DNA of 32,924 nucleotides from the NCBI GenBank assembly GCA_031264465.1, contig JAISDX010000116.1:1-32924 (forward strand). Reading direction: 5' to 3'. The notes beneath the pieces are model-generated. The model was not told where the DNA came from. It made no database searches and saw only the letters and a program-made list of their open reading frames with translations. Position numbers and translations under genes: made by a program. This document shows positions 24,386 to 32,211 of the stretch, in pieces (positions within the stretch are counted from its first letter, which is position 1; each line of letters opens with the position of its first letter). The DNA is from Deltaproteobacteria bacterium (GTDB lineage Bacteria; Desulfobacterota; Desulfovibrionia; Desulfovibrionales; Desulfovibrionaceae).

Positions 24386-25066
24386 TCAGTTTTGCCGGAG
24401 CTTTTCTTTTCGCGACTTCAGGAAGCCCCGGCTGACTTCCAGCACTACGGGCATGATGGAAACCAGAATGATCATGTAGATGGCGACGGAAAAATTGTCG
24501 CGAATAAAGGGGAGGTTGCCCAAAAAGAAGCCCAGGCTCACCAGGCTGAACACCCAGGCGGCCGCCCCGGTAAAGTTGAAAAAAATGAAGCGGCCGCGAT
24601 GCATGGCCGCCACCCCGGCCACGAAGGGCGCGAAAGTGCGGATTATCGGCACCCAGCGGCAGAGGATGATGGCCTTGCCGCCGTGCTTCCCGTAAAAAGC
24701 CTGGGCCGCCAGCAGGTGCCTGCGCTTGAGGAAGCGGTAGTCGCGCTCGAACACCTTGTGCCCCAAAAAGCGCCCGACGCTGTAGTTAACCTGGTCGCCG
24801 AGCACGGCGGCCGTAAAGATCAGCGGCAGCAACAGCGGGTAGGAAAGCTGCCCGGCCCCGGCCAGGGCGCCGGACGCGAACAGGAGCGAATCGCCCGGCA
24901 GGAACGGCGCCACCACCAGGCCGGTTTCGCAGAAGATCACCGCAAAGAGCAGAAGATATATCCAAACCCCGTACCGCGCCACGAGCGGGAACAGGTAGAC
25001 GTCCACATGCAGGGCGATGTCCACGACAAACAAGAGGCCAGACCAGAGTTCCTGTAAGATTTCCAT
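24386..25066 (-). CDS. DedA-family membrane protein
   Basis: A 226-aa inner-membrane protein of the DedA/VTT superfamily, members of which flip or recycle lipid carriers such as undecaprenyl phosphate or phosphatidylethanolamine. Family residues are visible: the acidic re-entrant loop FCETGLVVAPFLPGDSLLF (Glu and Asp) and the basic motif CRWVPIIRTFAPFVAGVAAM (Arg-x3-Pro-x2-Arg). Start ATG 25066 is chosen, with TTG 25075 an alternative, and both share the AGGGG upstream. It converges with the DsbA-like gene and is downstream of the exonuclease gene (25-35 bp), likely co-transcribed with it. Confidence 0.9.
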   Translation of the reverse strand: MEILQELWSGLLFVVDIALHVDVYLFPLVARYGVWIYLLLFAVIFCETGLVVAPFLPGDSLLFASGALAGAGQLSYPLLLPLIFTAAVLGDQVNYSVGRFLGHKVFERDYRFLKRRHLLAAQAFYGKHGGKAIILCRWVPIIRTFAPFVAGVAAMHRGRFIFFNFTGAAAWVFSLVSLGFFLGNLPFIRDNFSVAIYMIILVSIMPVVLEVSRGFLKSRKEKLRQN

Positions 25067-25100
25067 AAATGGCAATCGCCCCTGAAAAAGCGAAGTTTCC

Positions 25101-25700
25101 TTAAAGTTGCATGTTCAGACCCAATTCCAGCATCCGCAGATAAATCCGGCGGCTGATCCAGGCGTCGGTGGCGGCATAGGCCACCTGCTGGCTGGACAGG
25201 GTCGCATTGTTCCAGTTGGAGCAGCGGGCGCTTTTGGAGATGCGTACCTGCAAAAGGTCGGCGGCCAGGGGGCGCAAACCGTAAACCTGCAACCCGTTTT
25301 TGCGGGCCAGGTCGCCCAGGTCGGCGGTGCCGGCCGCCTTGAACTCGTAAAGTTGCGCCAGAAAGCGCATGTCGTCGCCAATAGCCACCCCGGCCTTGAT
25401 CAGGCCCGGGTCGGCCAGCAGCGAGACCAGCTCTTCCTCCAGCGGGAGTTTGCGCAACTGGAAAAGGTAAACAGCTTCGCTGCCGGCCAGTTGAATCAGG
25501 GCCGGCTTGTGCGAAATGCCCTTGTGAAAGCTGGGCTTGGTTTCGGTATCAAAACCGAGCAGCTTTTCCCGCTTGAGGCTTTTCAGGGCGGCTCTCAGGC
25601 CGGACTGGCCCTCTACCTGGACAATCTCGCCGTCGTAGCGGAAAATCGGGAGCTGGTTGATCTCGTCCTTGCTTAAATTGCGGTTGAACTCCAATTGCAT
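25101..25700 (-). CDS. RNase D-like 3'-5' exonuclease (DEDDy), stand-alone
   Basis: A 199-aa protein consisting of one DEDDy exonuclease domain. Catalytic residues are D51 and E53 (GFDTETKP), an Asp of IGDD (109/110), and Y175-x3-D179 (YAATDAW), all present. It lacks the HRDC domains of full-length RNase D (about 375 aa), matching the small stand-alone exonucleases of unknown substrate. RNA 3' trimming is likely but DNA is possible. Its 5' end lies 30 bp from palindromic repeat copy B. Confidence 0.88.
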   Translation of the reverse strand: MQLEFNRNLSKDEINQLPIFRYDGEIVQVEGQSGLRAALKSLKREKLLGFDTETKPSFHKGISHKPALIQLAGSEAVYLFQLRKLPLEEELVSLLADPGLIKAGVAIGDDMRFLAQLYEFKAAGTADLGDLARKNGLQVYGLRPLAADLLQVRISKSARCSNWNNATLSSQQVAYAATDAWISRRIYLRMLELGLNMQL

Positions 25701-25729
25701 GAAAGCTCAGATATCCTAAACCGAGCTTC

Positions 25730-25880
25730 TAGGGAAGCGCTGATTAATGGTCTTTTTGCTCCCTGGCCGCGTCAGGCTCGCCCCGCGCGAAGCTCATGTA
25801 TGTCTTGATACAATTCGCTCCGCCCGGAACTCGCCTTCCTTGCCAGGAAACAAAAATTCTCATTAATCAGCGCTTCCCCA
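25730..25880 (-). repeat. Dispersed palindromic repeat, copy B (151 bp, inverted)
   Basis: Same family as 8960-9120, in opposite orientation. The terminal arms are GGGAAGCGCTGATTAATG on both sides, 18 bp perfect. Compared with copy A both arms changed together (GCTT to GATT; AAACGC to AAGCGC), preserving pairing. It lacks about 10 bp in the left-centre part of the core, which destroys the short open frame present in copies A and C. One end keeps the terminal TA; the other reads CA. It lies between the divergent exonuclease and lytic transglycosylase genes. Confidence 0.85.
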
Positions 25881-25980
25881 GTCCAGATGCCCGAATCCGG
25901 CCAGGCGCCGTTTGCCGCTTTTCCGCGATGGCACCAAGTTTGCAACAACCCGGTGCCGGCCCGGAGGCGCCGACGCCTTT

Positions 25981-26010
25981 TTGACATTATGGCAATAAAA
26001 GCGCTAAATT
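25981..26010 (+). promoter_or_regulatory. Candidate promoter of the lytic transglycosylase gene
   Basis: A perfect TTGACA (25981-25986), 18-nt AT-rich spacer, then TAAATT (26005-26010). The predicted transcript start falls at about 26017, the first possible ATG of the gene. Just upstream (25965-25982) is a small 5-bp hairpin with a T-run that could insulate the promoter. Confidence 0.45.
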
Positions 26011-26016
26011 TGCATT

Positions 26017-27582
26017 ATGTGCTTATCCTGTTATAAAGACCTCGGCAAACCAACCGATAAATCCAATATGCGACATAAACCAGGTTCCCGAACAAGCGCG
26101 TGCATTTTACCGGCCGACCAGAGCCTTCCGGTTTTCTTCCCGCAACCGGAAAAAACTCTGTTCTGCCGTCAGATGCCCCAGTTGCGGCGCATCCTGGCCG
26201 GGCTGGACCTCGTGGCTCTTAAAGCCTGGGGACCGGCCCAGCGGCTGCAACGCCTGGCGGCCCGCCTGGGCGTCGCCATGTCGCTCAGGCCGCACCCGGT
26301 CATGCTTCAGGTTGGTTCACGCCTGACGCCGCGCCGTCTTCTGGCCGCGCTGGCCCTGGTTCCGGCCTGCGGCCTGGCCCTGCTCGTCCAGGCCGGCCCC
26401 GGCGACGGCGCTTACCTCGCCCAGGCCACACCCGTGCCGCGCCTGAGCCTTTTGGAAGGGGGCGTCGCCGCCGGCGACTCCGGCGCGGTCTGGTATTATT
26501 CCCGCAAAATCGTCCCGGTGGGTTTTGCCGACAGCGTGCCAAAAATTGAACGTGAAAGCTCGGCCATGGCCTGGGCGGGCGAAGTGGCCCCCGGCCCGCG
26601 CGGCTCGCTCCTGGCCCTGAAAAACCAGGCCGGGCAGGGGCAGCCGGTGCTGCTCACCCTGGCCGGCAGCCTCAATATCCCCAAACTCACCGACGTGGTC
26701 CTGAGCGGGCCCAGCGCGCCTTACGAAAGCGGCAAGGACGCGCGTATCGCCACCGGTGAACAGGACGTGGAAACGTTGCTGGCCGAGTTCCGCTACACCC
26801 CGGATACCGCTTTCGGCCAGCTTTTCGCCATGCCGGTGGACCCGAGCGCGGCCTGGCAGGACGGCGGCTACGCCGACGACCAGGGCCTGTCCTTCCTGCA
26901 CGGGATGCTGCTGGCCGAACTTTCGCCGCGCCTGTTCGACCCGGAAACCCACTACGGCCCGCGCTGCCGCTCGGACCGGGTGGAACTGGCCGAATGGCTC
27001 GGCCGGGTACGGGACAACAACCTGGCCATGGGTCTCAGCCAGGTGCAGCGCGCCTCCAAGTACAGCGCCTACGTGGAACGCTACTCCAGCGACTACGCCC
27101 TCTCGCCCAGCCTGGTTTACGCCATCATGCGCATAGAGAGCAGCTTCAACCCCAACGCGCGCAGCATGGCCAACGCCCTGGGCCTGATGCAGGTGGTGCC
27201 CCAGACCGCCGGCGGCGAAGTCTACACCTTTCTTACCGGCAAACGCGGCACCCCGGGTTCGGACATGCTGTTCACCCCGGAACACAACATCCGCTACGGC
27301 ACGGCTTATCTGTACCTTTTGAAAAACCGGCACTTCAAGGATGTGGAAAACCACATCTCGCGCGAGCTCTGCGTCATTGCCGCCTACAACGGCGGCCCCA
27401 ACGCCGTGCTGCGCACCTTTGACAAAGACAGGGACAAAGCCATCGCCAAAATCAACGCCTACACCCCGGACGATCTTTACCAGAAGCTGATCAAATCGCT
27501 CCCCACCCGGGAAACCCGCGATTACGTGGTCAAGGTGGTGGAGGCGCGCAACAAGTTCCGGCACAGCAGCCTTTCATTTTAA
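26017..27582 (+). CDS. Lytic murein transglycosylase (SLT domain, MltC-like)
   Basis: An envelope enzyme that cleaves MurNAc-GlcNAc bonds with 1,6-anhydro product. The C-terminal SLT domain (about 355-515) has the catalytic Glu in MRIESSFNPNARSM (about residue 374 of the longest frame), the ALGLMQVVPQTAG motif, the NIRYGTAYL helix and the CVIAAYNGGPNAV motif. The order and the DUF3393-like middle region (150-340) resemble MltC. The N-terminus is unresolved: up to 521 aa from ATG 26017, but no start has a good ribosome site and 26068, 26173 and 26278 are alternatives. A membrane/signal segment at about 110-128 (LLAALALVPACGLALLVQAG) fits a signal peptide best if translation begins near 26278. 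Confidence 0.87.
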   Translation: MCLSCYKDLGKPTDKSNMRHKPGSRTSACILPADQSLPVFFPQPEKTLFCRQMPQLRRILAGLDLVALKAWGPAQRLQRLAARLGVAMSLRPHPVMLQVGSRLTPRRLLAALALVPACGLALLVQAGPGDGAYLAQATPVPRLSLLEGGVAAGDSGAVWYYSRKIVPVGFADSVPKIERESSAMAWAGEVAPGPRGSLLALKNQAGQGQPVLLTLAGSLNIPKLTDVVLSGPSAPYESGKDARIATGEQDVETLLAEFRYTPDTAFGQLFAMPVDPSAAWQDGGYADDQGLSFLHGMLLAELSPRLFDPETHYGPRCRSDRVELAEWLGRVRDNNLAMGLSQVQRASKYSAYVERYSSDYALSPSLVYAIMRIESSFNPNARSMANALGLMQVVPQTAGGEVYTFLTGKRGTPGSDMLFTPEHNIRYGTAYLYLLKNRHFKDVENHISRELCVIAAYNGGPNAVLRTFDKDRDKAIAKINAYTPDDLYQKLIKSLPTRETRDYVVKVVEARNKFRHSSLSF

Positions 27583-27811
27583 GGCCTTTTCCCGGTCATT
27601 TTTTGCGGAGTGCTGGCTTTGGCCAAGCTGAAGCCGCCATATCCGATTGTGAAAACAGCTTGTTGCGTCAGATCCGGTTTTTTTGTATCCCCTCGCGAAA
27701 ATTCCATGTATGGTACGCCTAATCACAAGTTCCGGCCAGCTACGACGGCGCGGGTGGAGCCGGACTTTTTGCCAACCGTTATTCCGGCCTGCGGGCCGCC
27801 GGGAGGTGTGT

Positions 27812-29011
27812 ATGAAAAAAGTGTATGTGGTCGGCACCTGCGACACGAAATTCCCCGAACTGTCCTACGCCAGAGGACTGCTGGAAACAGCCGGGATTCC
27901 CTCCGTTCTGGTGGATATCGGCATTTTTCCCAACGACCGCCCGGTGGACGTAAAGAACACCGAAGTGGCGAAACATCACCCGTCGAACTCCGATTTCCTG
28001 TCCGCAGTCAAAGACCGGGGCGAATCCGTGGGTATGATGGCGGAGGCTCTGGAAGCGTTCATTCTCACCCGCGACGACATAGCCGGTATTCTGGGCATGG
28101 GCGGATCGGGCAACACGGCGCTGGTCACCCGCGCCATGCGCGCGCTCCCTGTCGGCCTGCCCAAGCTCATGGTTTCCACTGTGGCCTCGGGTGACGTTTC
28201 CCCTTACGTCGGCCCGACCGATATCTGTATGATGGCCTCCGTGGCGGATGTGGCCGGACTGAATCCTGTCACCCGCGTGGTGCTCGGCAACGCGGCCCAC
28301 GCCATGGCGGGCATGGTCGCCAACGCCCTGCCCGAAGCCGCCGCGTCCAGACCGCTTCTCGGCATGACCATGTTCGGCGTGACGACCCCCTGCGTGCAGA
28401 AGCTGATCGGCATTTTTGAGGATGAGTACGAGCCGCTTGTGTTTCACGCCACGGGAACGGGCGGCCGGGCTTTCGAAAAATTGATCGATTCCGGCATGAT
28501 CAGACATGTTATCGACGTAACACTTACGGAAGTGTGCGATCTGTTCATGGGCGGAGTGATGAGCGCCGGCCCGGACAGGCTTGGCAGCATCGCCCGCACG
28601 GGCATTCCCTATGTGGGCAGCCTCGGCGCGCTGGACATGGTCAATTTCGCGGCCAAAGACACCGTGCCCGAAAAATACCGGAACCGTAAGCTGCACGTGC
28701 ACAACGCCAACGTGACCCTCATGCGGACGACGCCTGAGGAAAACGCCGCCATGGGCCGCTGGATCGGGGACAAGCTCAACCAGTGCGCGGGCGAGGTCCG
28801 GTTTCTGATCCCGGAGGGCGGCGTTTCCGCCATTGATGCGCCGGGGCAGCCGTTTTACGACCCCGAAGCGGACAAGGCTCTCTTTGAAAGTCTTGAGGCC
28901 GAGGTCAAACAGACGGCAAAGCGCAAGCTCATCCGCCTGCCTTGCAACCTGAACGACCCGGCTTTCGCCGAAGCCCTGGCCGGGCAGTTCCGCGCCATTG
29001 CGCGGCGGTAG
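27812..29011 (+). CDS. Tm-1-like ATP-binding protein (UPF0261)
   Basis: A 399-aa cytoplasmic protein of the UPF0261/Tm-1-like family. Visible family features are the N-terminal VYVVGTCDTKFPEL, the Gly-rich nucleotide-site segments GILGMGGSGNTALVT and FHATGTGGRAFE, MFGVTTPCVQK, and the C-terminal half with VRFLIPEGGVSAIDAPGQPF. ATP binding is known for the plant Tm-1 homologue; the bacterial reaction is not known to me. The start at 27812 follows GGGAGG at 5 nt. The frame is open from 27683 but that region is leader. It is paired with the TIM-barrel gene 84 bp downstream. Confidence 0.9.
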   Translation: MKKVYVVGTCDTKFPELSYARGLLETAGIPSVLVDIGIFPNDRPVDVKNTEVAKHHPSNSDFLSAVKDRGESVGMMAEALEAFILTRDDIAGILGMGGSGNTALVTRAMRALPVGLPKLMVSTVASGDVSPYVGPTDICMMASVADVAGLNPVTRVVLGNAAHAMAGMVANALPEAAASRPLLGMTMFGVTTPCVQKLIGIFEDEYEPLVFHATGTGGRAFEKLIDSGMIRHVIDVTLTEVCDLFMGGVMSAGPDRLGSIARTGIPYVGSLGALDMVNFAAKDTVPEKYRNRKLHVHNANVTLMRTTPEENAAMGRWIGDKLNQCAGEVRFLIPEGGVSAIDAPGQPFYDPEADKALFESLEAEVKQTAKRKLIRLPCNLNDPAFAEALAGQFRAIARR

Positions 29012-29095
29012 CGTAAAGGAGCACGGCCCTTCCGGCCGGAGACGGCGCCCCTGATCAAAGCGGCGCCTTCACCCAATAACGACTGGAGGTACACA

Positions 29096-29923
29096 ATGGC
29101 ATCCACCCGTACGGCAATCCTCAGCAAGTTGCACGCAAAAATCGCCGCCCGGCAACCGATCATCGGCGGCGGAGCGGGCACTGGCATCTCCGCCAAATGT
29201 GAAGAGTCCGGGGGTATAGACCTGATCGTGATCTACAACTCCGGCCGCTACCGCATGGCCGGGCGCGGCTCCCTGGCCGGGCTTCTCGCTTACGGCAACG
29301 CCAACGACATTGTGTTGGAACTCGCGCGTGAAGTCATCCCCGTGGTGAAAACAACGCCCGTTCTCGCGGGCATCAACGGCACGGACCCGTTCACGAATTG
29401 GGACACGTTTCTGCGCCGCATCAAGGACGAAGGCTTTGCCGGAGTGCAGAATTTCCCCACTGTGGGTTTGATCGACGGCGTGTTCCGCCTCAATCTGGAA
29501 GAAACGGGCATGGGCTATGGGCTTGAGGTTGACGCCATTGCGAAGTCAAGGCAGATGGACCTGTTGACGACGCCCTATGTGTTCAACGCCGACGATGCCC
29601 GGGCGATGGCCGGAGCGGGCGCGGACATCCTCGTGGCGCACATGGGTCTGACCACAGCCGGCAGCATCGGGGCGCAAACGGCCAAAAGCCTGGATGACTG
29701 CGTCACGCTCATCGACGGTATTGCCGCGGCCGCCCGTTCCGTGCGCTCCGACATCATCATGCTCTGCCACGGCGGTCCCATAGCCATGCCGCAGGACGCG
29801 CAGTATGTCCTCAAAAAATGCAAGGACATCCAAGGATTTTACGGAGCGAGCAGTATGGAGCGACTCCCGACCGAAACAGCCATCAAGGCTCAGGTGGAAG
29901 AGTTCGGAAAAATGACCTTTTAG
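29096..29923 (+). CDS. TIM-barrel protein, phosphoenolpyruvate-hydrolase-like (Tm-1 C-terminal homologue)
   Basis: A 275-aa cytoplasmic TIM-barrel protein of the family annotated as PEP hydrolase-like. Segments typical of it are [95 protein letters not shown] and [14 protein letters not shown]. In plants this domain is fused behind the UPF0261 domain in Tm-1, and here it is the next gene. PEP hydrolysis is a family label and is not proven here. The start follows GGAGG at 6 nt. Confidence 0.9.
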   Translation: MASTRTAILSKLHAKIAARQPIIGGGAGTGISAKCEESGGIDLIVIYNSGRYRMAGRGSLAGLLAYGNANDIVLELAREVIPVVKTTPVLAGINGTDPFTNWDTFLRRIKDEGFAGVQNFPTVGLIDGVFRLNLEETGMGYGLEVDAIAKSRQMDLLTTPYVFNADDARAMAGAGADILVAHMGLTTAGSIGAQTAKSLDDCVTLIDGIAAAARSVRSDIIMLCHGGPIAMPQDAQYVLKKCKDIQGFYGASSMERLPTETAIKAQVEEFGKMTF

Positions 29924-29948
29924 AGCATTGCGCCATTGTTTTCGCGCC

Positions 29949-30000
29949 GGAGATATAATGATTGAACAAGTGTTTACTACTGTTCAATCATTATATCTCC
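29949..30000. terminator. Perfect 20-bp inverted repeat between convergent genes
   Basis: Arms GGAGATATAATGATTGAACA (29949-29968) and its exact complement (29981-30000) around a 12-nt loop. It lies 25 bp past the TIM-barrel gene and 26 bp past pyrD, so a bidirectional transcription stop is the simplest reading. The arms are AT-rich and no T-run abuts either side (the nearest, on the plus strand, begins 8 nt after the stem). Confidence 0.5.
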
Positions 30001-30026
30001 AACGCCGCTTTTTCAGGGTCAACCAA

Positions 30027-30986
30027 TTACATTTCATCCCAGCTTTTGATGTCGGGGATTTGCAAGGTGCCGCGGAAGGATTGCAGATTTTCGATTTTCA
30101 GTTTTTTCATGCGCGCTTCAAGTTCGGCGGGCAGTTCGAAGGCCTTGTTGGGACGGTGGAAGTTGGCGGTGCCCACCTGCACGGCGTAGGCGCCCACCAG
30201 CAGGAATTCCAGAATATCGTCGGCGCAGTATACGCCGCCAATACCGATAACCGGTATCTTGACGGCGTTGGCCACCTGCCATACGCAACGCAGGGCCACG
30301 GGCTTGATGGCCGGGCCGGAGAGCCCGCCCACCACGTTGGCCAGGGCGGGGCGGCGGCCTTTAAGGTCCACGGCCATGCCGGTGAGGGTGTTGATGCAGG
30401 AGAGCATGTCGGCCCCGCCTTCCTCGCAGGCCAGGGCGATTTCCGTGATGCTGGTGACGTTGGGGGAAAGCTTGACCATAACGGGTAAGTTGCCGGAAGC
30501 TTGTTTTACCGCCCGGGTGACCTCAAAGGCCATCTTGGGGTCCTGGCCGAAGAGCAGGCCGCCGCAGGCCACGTTGGGGCAGGAAATGTTCACTTCCAGG
30601 GCGGCGATGCCGGGGACGTTGCTGAGGCGCGCGGCCAGGGAGGAGAAATCTTCCGGACTGTGGGCGTAGATGTTGACGATAACCGGCAGTTGTTCCAGCG
30701 GGAGCTTGGGCAGGTAGTTTTCCAGAAAGCCTTCCACTCCCCAGTTCTGCAGGCCGATGGCGTTGAGCATGCCGGCGGCTGTTTCGACGATGCGCGGCTG
30801 GGGGTTGCCTTTCATGGGCTTGAGGGACAGGCCCTTGGTGACGATGCCGCCCAGGCCGGTCAGGTCGCCGTAGCGGGAAAATTCCACCCCGTAGCCGAAA
30901 GTGCCGGAGGCGGTTAGGACCGGGTTTTTCAGGACCAGGTCGCCGCTCTTGAGCGGGATGGTCATTTGCATTTTGTTGTCATCCAT
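30027..30986 (-). CDS. pyrD: Dihydroorotate dehydrogenase, class 1B catalytic subunit
   Basis: FMN enzyme of pyrimidine synthesis (dihydroorotate to orotate), 319 aa, cytoplasmic. Class 1 features: NPVLTASGTFGYG, KGLSLKPMKGNPQPR, MLNAIGLQNWG, and catalytic Cys136 in NISCPNVACGG (Cys rather than the Ser of class 2). FMN phosphate site is in GIGGVYCADD and VQVGTAN. Class 1B passes electrons through PyrK to NAD+, and pyrK is 12 bp upstream. The start at 30986 is preceded by GAGGTGG. Confidence 0.95.
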   Translation of the reverse strand: MDDNKMQMTIPLKSGDLVLKNPVLTASGTFGYGVEFSRYGDLTGLGGIVTKGLSLKPMKGNPQPRIVETAAGMLNAIGLQNWGVEGFLENYLPKLPLEQLPVIVNIYAHSPEDFSSLAARLSNVPGIAALEVNISCPNVACGGLLFGQDPKMAFEVTRAVKQASGNLPVMVKLSPNVTSITEIALACEEGGADMLSCINTLTGMAVDLKGRRPALANVVGGLSGPAIKPVALRCVWQVANAVKIPVIGIGGVYCADDILEFLLVGAYAVQVGTANFHRPNKAFELPAELEARMKKLKIENLQSFRGTLQIPDIKSWDEM

Positions 30987-30998
30987 GTTCGGCCACCT

Positions 30999-31838
30999 CT
31001 AAAATTTGAAGGAATCCACCCAGAACACCGGGCCGCAGGCGCAGACCGGGGCGGGCATGTCCTGGTGCATCGACTTGGGCTGGGGCTTGGAAGAGCGGTT
31101 TTTGCCGGTGGCTTCGTCCAGCAGGGGTTTGACCACGCAGCCCAGACAGGCGCCGATGCCGCAGGCCATGCGCGACTCGAGCGAAACCTGGGCGTCCACG
31201 CCGTGTTTCAGGCTGAATTCCTGCACTTTGCGCAGAAAATGGCCGGGGCCGCAAGCCAGGGCCAGGCCGTTGACCGGGGCCAGGGCGGCTATGTTTTCTT
31301 CCAGCACCGCCATGAAGGACTCTTCGTCGTTCATATTTTCGTGCCGGCAGGTCCGCTCGCCCAGCTTGCAGGCACAGGCGGGGTAGAGGTAGCACTCCAG
31401 CGGCAGACGGTGCCCGAAAAGCAGTTTCAGGTTGCCCGGGTTCGGGTGTGCTTCGGAGTAGCCCACAAAAGGAGCCAGCCCCATGCCGCCGGCCAGCATC
31501 AGGGTTGGCCGGTCCGGGTAGACGGCGAACTTGCTGCCCAGAGGGCCGACGACGATCATGTCGTCGCCGGGGCGTACCTGGGCCAGGCGCCTGGTGCCGT
31601 GCCCCGACACCTGGAAAAAGAACACCAGACCCTTGTCGTTTACGGAGCAGATGGAAATGGGCTTGGACCAGGTTTGCTCGCCGCCCCAGGCGGCCGGGCG
31701 CAGCATGGCGAACTGGCCGGGGCTCCAATTGCTCCAGCCGGGCGGCTCCAGGCGCAGTTCATAAAAGCGGTTTTTAATGGTGGCCGTTTCATGGGGCACC
31801 ATGTCCAGGACTTTCAGGGTATGGATGCGGTCTGACAT
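30999..31838 (-). CDS. pyrK: Dihydroorotate dehydrogenase electron-transfer subunit
   Basis: Iron-sulfur flavoprotein (279 aa) that carries electrons from PyrD FMN to NAD+. Ferredoxin-reductase-like FAD part: KPISICSVND; NAD part: LMLAGGMGLAPFVGY and LALACGPGHFL. The C-terminal 2Fe-2S site has the PyrK pattern, CGIGACLGC then a distal Cys in APVCACGPVFWVD. An inserted segment (YPACACKLGERTCRHENM) adds four Cys and is longer than I expect for PyrK; it might bind an extra metal. The start at 31838 follows GAGG. First gene of the pyrK-pyrD operon. Confidence 0.93.
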   Translation of the reverse strand: MSDRIHTLKVLDMVPHETATIKNRFYELRLEPPGWSNWSPGQFAMLRPAAWGGEQTWSKPISICSVNDKGLVFFFQVSGHGTRRLAQVRPGDDMIVVGPLGSKFAVYPDRPTLMLAGGMGLAPFVGYSEAHPNPGNLKLLFGHRLPLECYLYPACACKLGERTCRHENMNDEESFMAVLEENIAALAPVNGLALACGPGHFLRKVQEFSLKHGVDAQVSLESRMACGIGACLGCVVKPLLDEATGKNRSSKPQPKSMHQDMPAPVCACGPVFWVDSFKF

Positions 31839-31927
31839 TATTACCTCGCGGCGGCTTGATTATCCTGGCGGAGCGGGCGCGGACCCTGAAGGGCCTGATC
31901 CGGAGCAACGCGCCGCCAAGCGCTTAT

Positions 31928-32088
31928 TAAGGAAACGCTGCTTAATGAGGATTTTTGTTTCCTGGCGAGCCCTGCTCCGGCAACCGAGTTCCGGGCGGAG
32001 CGAATTGTATCAAGACATACATGAACTTCGCACGGGAAAAGCCTGACGCGGCCAGGGAGCAAAAAGACCATTAAGCTGCGTTTTCTTA
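31928..32088 (+). repeat. Dispersed palindromic repeat, copy C (161 bp)
   Basis: Same orientation and length as copy A. Terminal arms TAAGGAAACGCTGCTTAATG and its complement with two mismatches, both ends finishing in TA. The core with GGGCGGAGCGAATTGTATCA is nearly identical to copies A and B. It sits between divergent pyrK and eda, so it lies in or beside both promoters. Confidence 0.85.
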
Positions 32089-32211
32089 GCATAAAAACTC
32101 AACCTGACAAACTCTTTACCGGGCGCGCCCGGCGGGCTATGCTCATCCCGAGCCGGCACGTCCCCGCAACGGCCTTGCTTTCGACAGCGCCGGCAACCTC
32201 AGGAGGCTTTC

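Noticed and set aside
25772..25987. Short open frames on both strands across repeat copy B
   Set aside because: They consist of repeat sequence plus unrelated flank and no start signal was seen.
8959..32090. CRISPR array as explanation of the repeated sequence
   Set aside because: Copies are about 160 bp, kilobases apart and in mixed orientation; no short regular repeat/spacer pattern exists anywhere in the window.
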